A stretch of DNA of 64,000 bases, taken from NCBI GenBank assembly GCA_029532415.1, contig JAQOTA010000060.1, positions 1,798,001-1,862,000 on the forward strand. The letters run 5' to 3'. Position 1 is the first letter of the stretch, and each line of letters opens with the position of its first letter. Shown here one piece after another: positions 11,270-22,887 of the stretch. A program made the position numbers and the translations under genes. A model generated the notes under the pieces. It did no database searches, was not told where the DNA came from, and saw only the letters and a list, made by a program, of their open reading frames with translations. The stretch comes from Marasmius tenuissimus. Its lineage: Eukaryota; Basidiomycota; Agaricomycetes; Agaricales; Marasmiaceae.

Positions 11270-12146
11270 TTACTGTCCCGGAACCAATGGGGCACGTTCC
11301 TCGTCCTCCAGTCTGATACCTCTCATTCTGTTCGAAAGTCCCAAACCACCTTTGACGACCCAAACAAGGGCGAGAATAGAGAATGCCAGGGCTGACCAAT
11401 GAATGAAGGCACTGCTGCGCTGCTCAGCAAAGATCGCCCAGAGAGACCACGCAATGGCAATGGATGCGGGAAGGTCACCCTCAGGGGAAGAGAAGGCATA
11501 TGTAGCTGCGGTAGCCTCGAGGAAGAACCTGCAAAAAGCAAATGAATGAGTACACGTTCGAACTCATACCCAGGCACATGTTAGCCACTCACAATCCCAG
11601 GAACACGAAGACCTTGGTCCAAACACCCGCAGGCTTGTCGAGAGCATTCACTCCAAAGGCTTCGAACGCAGTCAAAACGACGAGAACGGTGGTCCAACCG
11701 TGCCAGAGCGAGAATGGAAGGTGAATGAACACCTCATCGGCAGTGCTCTGCGAGCTGTGGTGCTTCTTCACAATGTAGTAGATGTGTGTCACGGCCGACG
11801 ACACGAACAGAGCGAGCACGAACGCAACGATGTAGTGGTGCTTAGCCCATACGTTCACGTAGATTGCATTGAGCACGGTCAGGAGAGGGAACCTCCAGGA
11901 TACGCCGTCAATGATGGTACGCTTTCCGGATGCGAAGAATTGGTAGATGACGGTTCCGAGGAGGAGGATGTGGATAACGGACCAGATGAGGAATGCCCAT
12001 GGTGCGGGGGTTATATAGGTGAGCTTGGTGTTGTAGTAAATGCCAGCGGGGGAGGCAACGGTGTAAATGTTGGAACCCAAGAATAGGAAATAACAGACGA
12101 CATTGATGATTTTGAGAAGGATCCCGTCTTTCCAGTCGTCTGCCAT
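11270..12146 (-). CDS. Seven-helix integral membrane protein, unknown function
   Basis: Two exons (12146-11593, 11528-11270) encode 270 residues. Hydrophobic segments lie near residues 10-30, 45-70, 82-100, 105-125, 145-165, 175-195 and 230-250. Features include [20 protein letters not shown], a lumenal-type loop, [19 protein letters not shown] and SLWAIFA. The APWAFLIW element and the many aromatic residues in helices resemble tryptophan-rich sensory proteins of the TspO/MBR type, but the match is loose and I would not transfer a ligand. Homologues with this whole layout are familiar as conserved fungal proteins without a name. The short acidic tail ([12 protein letters not shown]) is likely cytosolic. 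Confidence 0.8.
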
Positions 12147-13274
12147 GATTATTCTGGGTGTTGTTGGTGGTGGTGAGAGAACAAGAGGGGATGGTGAGAT
12201 TGATGAGAGTCACTGCTGTTTATAAGTAAACGCGCTGCGGCAAGGACATTGTAATGACGCAACTTGCGTGTAATGCCTGTGAGCGTCTTCGGAACTTGGA
12301 CAGCCCCATTGTACTCATCGGCTGCTTGACAGCGCTAGTTTCTCTCTCAGAATATCGTTTTCAAGCAAGTCTGGGGAGCGCGAGGTCACAGTGAGCTACC
12401 AAGCTTCAGAGTCGAGTAATCGTATCCAAATAGTGCAGACAAATGAAATTATGAAGAGCACCGTTTGCGGGGTAGCAAGACCGATGATAACATAGCGCTC
12501 ATCATTTCCCATCATCTCGCTCTGGAGTGGGACTGTACTAGTGCCTCGTGCCCGTCATCTGAGCTTCTTATTGGGGCTCAAGTCAACGTTAGGTACCCGA
12601 AATGAAGGTTCGGGAGAGGAATCAGCATAGGTTTTTCTGGAAACGTACCATACGCCTAGTTACGGGTGAATAAATACTGCAGTCATGCCAAGGCCTGGAC
12701 TGTGTCACCGTGGGAACACTGGGCCACCGTAGGATGAGTTTAGCGCTCGCGGCTCAAGCAAATTCGGGATTATCTCTCCCCGCCAAATCCCGCCACAGGG
12801 ACGACAAAGGGGATAATGATTAGGACGTCGACGGCGGTCTTCAAGCTTCAGAGCTCGAGGGTCGACGTTCTTTGTAAGGAGTTAACGGTACTTTCCTCCA
12901 CACAACAGCACACAACTTGTTCACGGTACATTCGGCTCGTTGTTAGTGCTGTACCCCTAGGGCCCGGGATCCGCCGTCGAAAACAGCATGACCGAAACGC
13001 GTGAGCAAGCAAAGGCCCGTATCGACTTCCAACCGCTGCTCTCTTCCGCAAGATCGACCTCAATTCCACTTGACAAACTTCGTTTCTATAATTTTCAGGG
13101 TTTAATGGAGCTGAAACCAGGTTTCCGTGAGACTCGTGTTCTGCCGCCGCCGCCTCCTAAGTCCATTTGAATAGCTTCCTGATCTCGATCGAAAAGGGTT
13201 GAACCTTTTCACGTATATTATCCAGTCATGGTCAGAATGTCAGACCCACTCCTTCTCTCTGACCCATTATCATT
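12147..13274. other. Shared upstream region, no gene recognised
   Basis: This divergent interval should contain the promoters of the seven-helix protein (minus) and DUF6534 copy B (plus). An open frame at 12988-13170 ending in a proline run is not supported by a start context or by similarity to the copy A flank. Confidence 0.45.
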
Positions 13275-15169
13275 ATGGCTGGAACAACTTTCGAGAGCAC
13301 CTTTGGAGTGTTGGCCCTCACCGCGTTTGTTTCGTCGTTGTGCGTGTTTTTTGCTCACACTGTCGCGCCCTGATAGACTCACACAGTTCCTCAGCTTAAC
13401 GGGGGTTACAACGGTCCAGACATACATCTATGTCGTGAACTACAGAAAGGACCCAGTACGGATAAAGATCTTTGTAAGTCTATGCATCTCTAGTCCACCT
13501 CACAGATTGTTCAGCGAAAACACGTCCCCCCAAAGGTTGCCATCGTCTGGACACTCGCAATGCTGCACGCGATTTTTCTCATGATTTCGACATGGCACTA
13601 CACGATAAAATCTTTTGGAAATCCTCTGTTGGTTCTCAAGATACACTGGTCTGCGTTGGTACGAGCACCCTAGTTCCTATGGCGTAACGGCAAGGGCTAA
13701 TTTGAAATCGTCTCATACCAGGCGGCACTTACGGTCTCTGTGAGTGATAGTAGATTCCGATACTAGTATGCTACATATCTCACACTTGCCCCCAGACTAC
13801 GCAGATATTCGTCGCGCAATTGTGAGACCTCTTTGCATACTGGCTCTATGCTTCACCTTCTCATACATCGTCATAGATTCCTTGCGAGACGTGTTCACGC
13901 TTGTAAGTGACGGCTTTTCATTTTAATCCTCCCTCTCTGAAGACGACCTGGATTTGTAGTCATGTGCTCCTTCCTTTCAAGATGGCGAGCATCGTTCTGG
14001 CTCGCAATATTCGTGAGTGGAGCTACGATACAATTCGCTCGCGTCCTTCGTCTTATCTACTATATTCCCAGCTCATTTGCATCCTCGGCAACTTCGGTAA
14101 GACGATCTCTCCCCGATCGAAAACTTTTGAGTCTTATGGTCTTGTAGTCGCAAGTTTGTCAGGCATTGCGAAGGTGTTCACGCTCGAAAATGTTTCAGAG
14201 ATACTTGGAATTCGGGTGCGCGTCGGCATTATCTCAAGCCATCGGATCGTCGCTGACCATTCTCCCAAACCTACAGACCTATCTTTTGACCACACTGGCC
14301 TTTAACATTGCCGTGGACACGATAGTCACTGCTCTTCTGACCTGGGCACTATTAAATAGTAAGACGGGGCAAAAACAGTGCGTCTTTTCCGTTCCACTGA
14401 CTCTATTCAATCGGCTGCTGACATGTTCTTCCGGTCTCTCTTATTCTTCTTCTTCCCATTCGCTTCCTTTTCACCCCTCCTTAGGAGCGATCGCGTGGTC
14501 CAATGGATTGTTCTATGCTCGATTAACACGGGACTTCTGCCTTGGTGCGTTAATTTTATAGTAACTTAGGTTAATCCATACTAACGACGGATATGAAAGC
14601 CTCTCCGCAGTCGCCGGTCTGATACTCGTGAGTGTCTAATACTAATAGCTCCTAACTGGTATTCACCTGATTTACCATCATAGTTCTTGCGCTCTCCGAA
14701 CACCTTTTGGTTCCTGTTCTGCATCTATATCATCTCAGACACTTACGCGAACAGTATACTTGCCAAGTGAGTCTTGGTGTTCCTCGTGTCCCTCTCCTTT
14801 CCTCCTTCATTCTTGCGGTTCAACTTTTACCTCATTGCTCCTAAAAACCTTCGCTAACGTCTCTCTGCCTCACGCAGCCTCAACTCTCGCTCATTCTTCA
14901 AGGAAAAGATGATGTCTCCGCAACAAACACCGATATCCAATAGTCTCGGACAGTCGGATAATCCCAGTGTGGTGTTCCGGGTCACGGCCACAGGCCCTTC
15001 TACGACGACCGGAGATGATCTGGAATTGGGCGTGACCACTTCCAAGTCGAGGATGGAGGGCACTCAGGGAAGCTGCGAGCCCGACTCTGAGGCAGCCTCG
15101 GCACATCACCATCATCATCAATACTTACCGGCTTACCGGACGTCGCATAATCCACCGCAGGCTTCGTGA
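13275..15169 (+). CDS. DUF6534-type seven-helix membrane protein, copy B
   Basis: Fourteen exons: 13275-13339, 13395-13473, 13536-13658, 13722-13739, 13796-13821, 13877-13902, 13960-14012, 14072-14096, 14148-14215, 14277-14377, 14485-14544, 14600-14627, 14684-14766, 14878-15169. They encode 348 residues. The order is STFGVLALTAFV, GVTTVQTYIYVVNYRKDP, IVWTLAMLHAIFLMISTW, QLFLARRVHA, GIAKVFTLENVSEI, LTTLAFNIAVDTIVTALL, CSINTGLLPCLSAVAGLIL and SPNTFWFLFCIYIISDTYA, then a polar tail with a run of five histidines. This is the DUF6534 family of Agaricomycetes, of unknown function. An 18-bp exon (AALTVS) and a 25-bp exon are both conserved in the inverted paralogue at 3024-4866. Confidence 0.85.
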
Positions 15170-16675
15170 GGGTGAGCGGTTTGGTTGATGTTCGCTGAGT
15201 AACGAGTTGGATGTGGCGCTTGACAGAGGGGTTCTTTTGATGTAATTGCAAGCGGAGGATGAAGTCTATTTTGTTGTACCGGGGCCCTTGTACGATCAAT
15301 TTCAAGCGGGAAGAGTCCGAGGGATAGAGAGTAGACGGGAAGGTGTACTCGTTAGTGTAGTTTATTCGGTATTGATGGAAGTGCCCTCGACTTTGTTTGG
15401 CGACGCGACAAGTTAACGAAGGAGATTGGATTCGGTCAGGACTCGGAGAGTCGCGCTGCAGGGAATACAAAGAGGGTCAAAAATGTACTGCGGTTTTCCG
15501 AATCCTAGTGACTTGCTCCTGACTGGGAGGGGCCCTCCCAAGGAACACGCTGCCTAGCCGGGACAGCGAACTTGCTTGAAAGCATAGTGTTATCATGCAT
15601 GATTAGGCGGTACATCCCATATTGAACCTGTTGTGCACTTCTTTCAGACGATGTCAGCTTGGTGAGGGGCTGACCGGGCTTAGCAATGGCACCCCCGACG
15701 GACTGAGCATTTTACCTGCCTCCAGAAGTTGATGCTGGGATGCTGGGACGGCTCGCGTAAGTTGATCGGGCATGACGCTCTGGATTCCTTCGTTGACGGA
15801 GGTTTCACGCATCGCAGTACTTACTTACTGTACATGAGACCCGGCCAGCCCCTCGGGTCGAGGGTGCTTTTGATGCATGATTCCGCCACCCGAGTTGGCT
15901 GAACAGTTCTAAGCGTGAAACCTTCCAACACTCGAAGGTGTCTCCACCGCAACTCATTCCATCACCATTGAAATCGCTCCAAGCTTCGGGTCCGGGGAAG
16001 TCGTGGGGTCCCGATCATGCATGTTCATCCCACGAGCTGTCGAAAAGAGAGCCTAATGCCTAACTACAATTACTTTTGGTTACTTCAATTCAGATCACTG
16101 GCTTGCGTCCACACCGCGTAAGGTCGCAACCCTTGTACTCCGGAAACTCAGTTTAAGGCTCAAAGTGCCATGGCATCTCCTCGATCGAGCTGGATGAACA
16201 TTAACCCCGTCATAAAACCCGTTTTCTAGACAGTAGGTAGTCGTATGAACAAGTTGAATGACGAGTCTGCTGCGTATGAAACCCGTTCCCATACGAGAAT
16301 ACAAAGGGGTCCGTGTAGACTACGGCCCCGCAAATGGAGGGGGAGACGATAGGAGAGGAACAACTCGTCAAATAAGCGCCTTCCGGATCGGATGTGGCGT
16401 AGAAGTTCCCACGCAAATCCTGAACTTCACAAACCAGGTGAATATGTAACCAATGAACAACATACTATTGGTCCAAGAGGTCTATTCAGTTCTGTATTGC
16501 ATTAACACCCAATAATTCGGTACAACCAAGAAATAAAGAAAAACCAATGCAGCAGACTGGCTAAGTGATGCGTATGTGTATGACGGATGGTGGATGGGTG
16601 TTGATGCGTATGTGCATTACATTATACAAGAATTTACTACTTGAATATTTACCGCGGACTTCGTTGACTTTCTAC
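15170..16675. other. Long intergenic stretch, no gene recognised
   Basis: 1.5 kb between the convergent ends of DUF6534 copy B and PEP carboxykinase. Open frames here (15000-15470 minus, 16095-16449) overlap one another and show no family motif. A 7-bp inverted repeat TCGTGGG..CCCACGA near 16001-16040 is too short to interpret. Confidence 0.45.
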
Positions 16676-18676
16676 TCAAGCATCGAGGGTAGGTCCTGCT
16701 CTCCTGACCTTCTCCTCGACATCAGGCTCGTACAACTTGAAGGCTTTGGCGAACATGCCCCCAAGCTTCCTGACCTCCCTTCCGAATGCCTCCTTGTCAG
16801 CCCATGCAATCGACGGGTTCAACAACTCCCTCGGGACACCCTCAATCTCAGTGGGAATCGTCAAGTTGAAGACGTTGAAATTCTCGTGCTTTCCGGCGGA
16901 CAAGGAAGCGGCCAGGGAACCATCGTGGATGGAGTCAATGATCTTACGGGTGTACTTGAGGGGGCAACGCTTGCCAGTACCGTACTTCCCGCCAGTCCAG
17001 CCGGTGTTAATCAACCAGCAGTTGACCTTGTGCTTGGCCATACGCTCGGCAAGCATGGTGGCATAGTGGGAGGGGTGGAGGACGATGAAGGGTGCGCTGT
17101 AGCAGGTGGAGAACGTGGGAATGGGCTCAAGGACACCGTCCTCAGTACCGGGAGTCTTGGAGGTGTAACCAGCCAAGAAGTGGTAGCTGGCTTGTTCTGG
17201 GGAGAGGCGGGAAACAGGAGGAAGCACACCGAATGCATCACAAGTCAACATGATGATGTTACTTGGTTGCCTGTCGACTGTGCAAGGGATGCGTGCGTTG
17301 GGGATGAATTCGATGGGGTAGGCGCAACGAGTGTTCTCGGTGATGCCAACATCATCATAGTCGGGATGACGATCTAGGGGGTTGTAAACAACATTCTCTA
17401 GAATAGACCCGAAGCGAATGGCGTTGAAGATTTCGGGCTCTTTCTCGGCGGAAAGGTTGATACACTTGGCGTAGCAGCCACCCTCGATGTTGAAGACACC
17501 AGTGTCTGACCAGACGTGCTCATCATCGCCAATCAGAAGACGGTTGGGGTCAGCCGATAGAGTAGTCTTTCCAGTTCCAGAGAGACCAAAGAACAGGGTG
17601 ACGTCGTTATCCTTGATGCCAACATTGGCGGAGGAGTGCAGAGAGAGCTGGCCGAACTTGATAGGTTGGAGATAGTGCTAAAAAGGAAGGTTCTCATGAA
17701 TGGAAGGCGACACCACGGAAGAATTCCTATCGAATACTAACCATGACACTAAAAACACCCTTCTTCATTTCACCCGCGTACTCAGTACCGAGGATGACCA
17801 TCTCCATGCGCTTGAAGTTGATCTCAACGGAGGTTGTCGATGACATACCCTTAGTGAAGCGATTGGCGGGGAACTGCCCGGCATTGTAGATGATAAAGTC
17901 GGGTTCGCCAAACTCTGCGAGCTCCTCGACAGTAGGACGGATAAGCATGTTATTCTGGGTACGATGTCACAGGGTGAGGATTTGCCTTGGCGGCATTAAT
18001 TGACGACATGACGTACCATGAATAGAGCATGATATGCTCGGGCACAAATAACGCGGACCTTGATCCTGTATTTCGGATCCCACTAAGAAAAAACATTGGT
18101 TTCAGCGGAGCACGGAAGACCGTGTATGGAGCGAGCCCACCCCAGCATAACCATCGAAGACATAGACGTTATCACGAGTATTGAGATAATCGATGGCTCT
18201 TTCTCTGTTGATTTCAAAGGTGTCTAGATTGAGGCGCTTAGGTGATCTGGACACATCGGGAAAAGGAGTAATCGCGTACGTTCATCCATCTTGATGTTGA
18301 CTGAGCCCCACCAGATGTCGTCCTTGCTGGTCTCTTCGTAGACGATACGCTTGTCCTTGGGGCTACGACCAGTCTTTTTACCGGAAAAGTTGATAAGGGC
18401 ACCAGACGAAGACAAGACAGCGCCTTCGTTTCGTATGGCATCCTCATAGAGCTGGGCAACAGGAGCATTGCGCTTGAGGTGAATCTTGTCCATGTCGAAC
18501 CCGGCCTGGGAGAAGTAGTCGAGATCTTTACCGATCACTGAAGAAAAGAATGAGCATAGAGACGAGGCGAGATGAAGAGGAAACGAGTTACAGTTGGAAG
18601 CGGTCTCCGCATCGAAGGGCTGAGCATAGTTCTTGTGGAGGATGTGAGGAGTAACGTAGGGAGTCTGGATGGGCAT
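16676..18676 (-). CDS. PCK1: ATP-dependent phosphoenolpyruvate carboxykinase
   Basis: Six exons (18676-18592, 18537-18280, 18223-18141, 18082-18017, 17954-17742, 17677-16676) encode 568 residues, close to the usual length for fungal PEPCK. The enzyme turns oxaloacetate plus ATP into phosphoenolpyruvate and CO2, the committed step of gluconeogenesis, in the cytosol. Visible motifs are the substrate loop TGRSPKDKR, the phosphate-binding loop [14 protein letters not shown], and the kinase-2/metal segment [18 protein letters not shown], followed by the adenine-binding [12 protein letters not shown]. All are intact. Fungal PCK1 genes are normally repressed by glucose; a TATA box lies about 100 bp before the ATG. 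A long open frame on the opposite strand (16565-17377) is a shadow of this gene. Confidence 0.96.
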
Positions 18677-18770
18677 GATGGATGTTCGAGAAAGAGAAGT
18701 GGAGAAAGGCCTGACTAGAGGAAAGTAATGCGGGGTAGTAACGTGACGGGGATAGACAAAATACCGGGTC

Positions 18771-18776
18771 TTTATA
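18771..18776 (-). promoter_or_regulatory. TATA box of the PEPCK gene
   Basis: TATAAA on the minus strand, about 95 bp before the PEPCK ATG at 18676, inside a short promoter. TATA boxes are typical of strongly regulated fungal genes such as PCK1. Sequence seen; role inferred. Confidence 0.5.
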
Positions 18777-19316
18777 GCAGTGGCCCGCCACCGAAGGAGC
18801 ATTATCCGATCGATAAACGACACTCCGCCTGTCGCGGTTTTGCCCGACCCTTGCCCGAGCGCTTGCCCGAGCCTCTGACACTGCCGCCGCACGGATAGCA
18901 GGACAGTCTGCCAACAGGCTGGGCTACAGAGTAAAGTCCAGTGTCTCTCTCGGCTGCTTGTTGCTGCCAAATGGCGGAGAAGAGGCAAGCCAGGGGCCCA
19001 GTAGCCGAGGTTGCTGGCGTGTCTCTCACCTGGTCAGGCGTGACTTTCCATAAATGGCAGGGATAACCTCGATAACCTCGACAATCCAAAACAGGTAATG
19101 TTATCCTTGCAGAGGCAAATTCCGAATTCACATGTGTGGCTGTTCCGCACCGCGGGCAGCCGCGCACCCTCACCGTCTCCGATCCTATTTTGTTCCCTTC
19201 AAAGATGCGCCAATATGTTGATCAACTCTCAAATTTCCGCCTTTATTTCCTCGGCCCAGTGCTCCATACTCTGCTCCATTCACAACTCCTTCTTCAATTC
19301 GCCTTGACGCGCGCAC

Positions 19317-19323
19317 TATAAAA
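19317..19323 (+). promoter_or_regulatory. TATA box of the GNAT gene
   Basis: TATAAAA, about 110 bp before the GNAT ATG at 19430, at a normal distance for transcription start in this kind of gene. Sequence seen; role inferred. Confidence 0.5.
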
Positions 19324-19338
19324 CCCTACCATCGCCAG

Positions 19339-19390
19339 GTAACTAACCCATCAGTCCCCAGTCAACTAACCCATCGGTCCCCAGTCAACT
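19339..19390 (+). repeat. Short direct repeat in the GNAT 5' leader
   Basis: Two nearly identical units of 22-23 bp, each reading GT(C)AACTAACCCATC(A/G)GTCCCCA, followed by the start of a third. They lie between the TATA box and the ATG, so probably in the 5' untranslated leader. Function unknown. Confidence 0.7.
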
Positions 19391-19429
19391 GATACTTCAC
19401 CTTACTTCACTTCCATCACTCCTAGTAAC

Positions 19430-20034
19430 ATGTCTTCCATCATCATTCGCTCAGTCGCTGCGGCCGATCTCCCTCAGCTGAAGGACCTTCATGTCAGTAC
19501 AACATTACCCGTCCATTCTATGGAAGGATCTTGACTAACACTTCTTTACAGTCTGCACTCATTGCCGTTCCCTACCCTCACAGTTTCTTCATTAACCAAC
19601 TTATCCAGTCAAACCACCTCTGTTTGATTGCCGTCGACGAGTCCCAGGCTGCCGCGCCTGTCGCGTTCATTACTGCCTCCGTCCAGTACCAAAACGAGAA
19701 ACCCCACCACATCCAGCTCTTGACTCTGGGTGTGCGCAACGAGTACCAGGGACAGGGACTCGCTCGCCAGCTCGTCTGCAAAGCCATCGCACAGCTGACG
19801 CCTTCGGGAATACAGCTCCCTGTCTCTACACATGTCTGCACGACCAACACACCCGCACAATCGTTCTATGAGCGTCTCGGAATGAAACCCAAGACCTTCC
19901 AGTCGCGACCCGTCATCGCGCGGAACGTCTACTCCTACTCAGCCTACGGACACCGCCAGACTGCCAACAAGGTTCCGCGAGAGCTCTTCAGGAGTCGAGA
20001 CGCCTATGTGATGGAAGGACAAGTATCTGCTTAG
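19430..20034 (+). CDS. GNAT-family N-acetyltransferase
   Basis: Two exons (19430-19492, 19552-20034) encode 181 residues. The fold order is N-terminal SIIIRSVAAADLPQLKDLH, strand SNHLCLIAVDE, then the acetyl-CoA-binding motif LTLGVRNEYQGQGLARQLV, which contains the diagnostic Q-x-x-G-x-A, and finally TTNTPAQSFYERLGMKP, the conserved strand-helix with tyrosine. The closest shape I know is the Naa50-like group of protein N-acetyltransferases, but the substrate cannot be read from sequence. The last 25 residues are polar and lie outside the fold. It is transcribed divergently from PEPCK. Confidence 0.82.
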
Positions 20035-22147
20035 ACGCAGCCCGCGACTCGCGTTGCCGTGCGCTGTACCATCCCTAAAATTAAAATATTAAAAGTCCTA
20101 TCCTAGCATCGACCTTTACCTTTACTTAGAGTAATGGCCCCTATTTTCATTTTTGTAGAACTATGCCAATTAAGGATATGTAGGAAATATATATAGAAAT
20201 TAATTCAGGATGATGTCACACTCCGAGCTTTCGCTACCGCTTGGCTTTTTCCATCGATGGGAATCGAATGGGAGTGAATGTTTTTCGAATTGTCGTACTT
20301 TGGGGGCCCTTTTTCTTTCCCGATAATCCCCGAGAGGGTACAGTTTGCGGAATTCTGACCTCACGGCAGGACCTTATAGATCTTCGGAGTCATCACGGAA
20401 CTTGGCCAAGGAAGGATCCATATACCGTGTGAGCGAGTTAAAACAGGTTGAAGCTTCCAGACTGCATTCGACTGTCAACGTAGAGCACCCGGATCTTGTT
20501 CGTACACTGTTCTACGGAGCTCCTGACTACCGGTAATGTGATTGTTGGTCTGTCTTGCTTTATATTTACAGATGGGACCTTAGAAACGACGGAACGCAGG
20601 TGGCACTGAAACTTGACAATGAACCCCACCGGTGCTCCGTGTCGAGACCCCCGCTATGCATAGAAATCGTACATGAGTCTGTACATAAGCTGGTATCATG
20701 AAGGTACGTACCATAGATAATAGGCCACCTTTCCGCAAGGCCATCATCGGTGTGGTATCGACAGCCTGGGTCAATCTTCATACTTCTCTCGATACCCTGT
20801 AAAACGTTGTACCCGAGTTCGAGACTTACAGAGGCTCCTTCATACCTGGGTACAAACTCAATCAGTGATAGACTTACCAAATAATAAATCAATGTGAGGG
20901 TGAACAATGTGGACGAATAACCACATATCCACCCCACCGCCGCTTCCACTCTAGTTGGCGGCCGCGTAAGTACACCAATGATACGCCACTGTCTCCAATA
21001 GGGTCGTTAAGGCATGTCTAACACCGTTGGCGTGGATCCAGTGTAATAGTACTGCACAAAGATATTCCCGCACACTACAACCGCCGCGTACGATCAGTCG
21101 TCGGTACACAACCAGGAGGGTAAGGGCCGGAAAGGATCGGGCGACAGCGAGCAAGCGATGGAGACTGGTCTGAATGAAAGAAAGGGCATGAAGGTTGCTG
21201 AACTCGAGCGCTCATTTGATCGACATAATAGAGTCTACACGTACGAGTAGGAATCCAGTGTTGATGGGCGGGAGTGTTTTGGGTCTTGGAAAAGGATCGA
21301 TGTGCCCTACAATTGGATTTTACATGAGTAAGCAGAATACCAATGGGATCGAGGGCTAACACAGGAATGTATGGCGGGAAGGTAGGTGACCACTGTCGAA
21401 GCCCTCGACATTATGTACTGCCTTCGTAATTCAAGTCAATGCTAGCCTCACAGTTGGTGAATCGACTTCACGATAAGAGAATCCCGGAACACGATCAAAT
21501 GTGGAGTGAGTCGAGTAGTTTGAGGCCGAATTTATCGTAGACCGAGGGTTCGTTGTGTGGCGCACAGGCCGGTTTTCCAGAAAGTGACCTGAGGTCTTTT
21601 GAAACGAACCAAACAGTTCGATGACCGGGTCGACCGACTATCCCTCGAGCTGCGCCGATATCGCAGTTCAATTGACTTCATGATTTGCGTTAAACTTTTC
21701 TGTGCCCGGGTGTTGTTGGGCATCGTCATGAGGGCTGCTCGGCGCGGGTTCAAAAGTGCAAATAGGCCGAAACTGGATGAAGCAGACAATGGTTTGTGGG
21801 TGATCCTTTTGCACGGGTTTGTATCTGCAACATGAGGAGCTGAAGAGGGCTTGGCTGTCTTGGACGCGTTCAGAAGAATACTCGAGTCTGGTTAGACAAC
21901 AACCCCCCTCGTTTGCGAAGGGTTCTGAGTAATTAGATGTTGTCAAGTGCCCCCAGAAGACAGATTGAGAGGCGTCGAATGATGAGTTTTCAACGTGGCC
22001 AAAGGAACTTGGAGAATGAGTTGGTATGTGTTCGTATTGTCTCGTATAGACGCGAGGGATTAATGTACTGCGAAAATCTTCGTTCAGCATGCAGACAGGC
22101 AACGATGGGAGGGCGACGAACGCTCCAATTACAGTACGCTTCATCTT
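20035..22147. other. Long intergenic stretch with weak open frames
   Basis: About 2.1 kb. Minus-strand open frames at 20566-20949 and 20951-21362 have splice-like breaks: one can be read from 20949 through GTATGAAGG..TTTTACAG to a segment ERSMKIDPGCRYHTDDGLAE and on to a stop near 20580. No domain is recognised, and the frame is broken elsewhere. I treat it as unassigned and possibly a decayed gene. Confidence 0.35.
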
Positions 22148-22523
22148 CTACTTCGACTTGTCCTGAACTATAGGTGGCATCTCCTTGAAAGAATTCTCTT
22201 CCCTCGCCTGCTCCAACATCTTATCCAATCCCTTCTCCTTCAGTGCTTTCTATTTGACAGTGCTAGTCAGTCATCACACGTAGCAGGAAGTAGAGATTTC
22301 GCACCTGAACACATCCTTTATACGCGTCCCATAGTTTTCCGCATTTCTGCTGGAACTCGTCGGCCTTTTTATGGGAGTACTCTTCGCGGGCGCGTTGTTG
22401 CTGTTGAGGGGCTTGACTTGATATCGACACAGCGGGTTCGAGGTAGCCTTCGAACCAGGCGTTGAAGCAGGAGTCGTATTCTTTCTTAAGAGGCGTGCAT
22501 TCGGGAGAGAGACTGTCTGCCAT
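22148..22523 (-). CDS. MDM35: Mdm35 / TRIAP1-type intermembrane-space protein
   Basis: Two exons (22523-22305, 22249-22148) encode 106 residues. The first cysteine pair is in SPECTPLKKEYDSCFNAWF and the second in QQKCGKLWDAYKGCVQ, both spaced CX9C, followed by KALKEKGLDKMLEQAR, the signature helix of Mdm35/TRIAP1. In yeast this protein forms a complex with Ups1/PRELI-type lipid transfer proteins in the mitochondrial intermembrane space and is imported through Mia40. The loop between the two cysteine pairs has a Gln-rich insertion (APQQQQRAREEY), longer than usual. All cysteines are present. Confidence 0.92.
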
Positions 22524-22887
22524 GGCTTCGGGTAGACATTCGTCGGATGAAGTTGAGTGCTGACGAAGAGTCAGTACGTAATTACTTCGGCAGGCAGGAC
22601 GCGTTGATTTCTGGCAGTCAATTTCTTTCCTCAGCCCGCCGGTCGTCCGGTGAGCTTATCACTCCAGGAAGCAAGCTTGATCGTGAGCTTGGTGTTTCTA
22701 CAGTTGCACTGGACGCTTGGTGCTGCGAGGTATGTAGGCCGAGTGCAGACCTATCTTATCTGGTATGTTATCTAATCACCGGATGTTTCGGATATATTTA
22801 ATATGCATACAGGCTGTCTAACATTTTCTCTCACCCATAAATTGGCTCCAGCTGACTGTACCACCACCTTTGTTGGTTGCCTCCACC
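22524..22887. other. Divergent promoter region MDM35 / MFS transporter
   Basis: 364 bp between two divergent starts. I see no open frame with support and no clear TATA box. Confidence 0.4.

Larger units (their letters stand above)
18777..19429. other. Divergent promoter region PEPCK / GNAT
   Basis: This interval separates the divergently transcribed PEPCK and GNAT genes and has TATA boxes facing each way. No open frame in it has support. A GC-rich tract with repeated GCCCGA-type steps lies at about 18840-18875. Confidence 0.5.

Noticed and set aside
12988..13170. 60-codon frame ending in a proline run upstream of DUF6534 copy B
   Set aside because: No counterpart upstream of copy A and no family resemblance; could at most be an upstream ORF.
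14545..14569. 25-nt intron in DUF6534 copy B
   Set aside because: Too short to splice. The acceptor at 14599 gives a 55-nt intron, fits the family alignment and is mirrored in copy A.
16565..17377. 270-codon plus-strand open frame opposite PEPCK
   Set aside because: It is the complement of the conserved PEPCK exon and has no motif of its own.
20566..21362. Minus-strand frames with a hydrophobic start (MEAAVGWICGY)
   Set aside because: Splice-like joins exist but give no recognisable protein; kept only as a note on the intergenic stretch.
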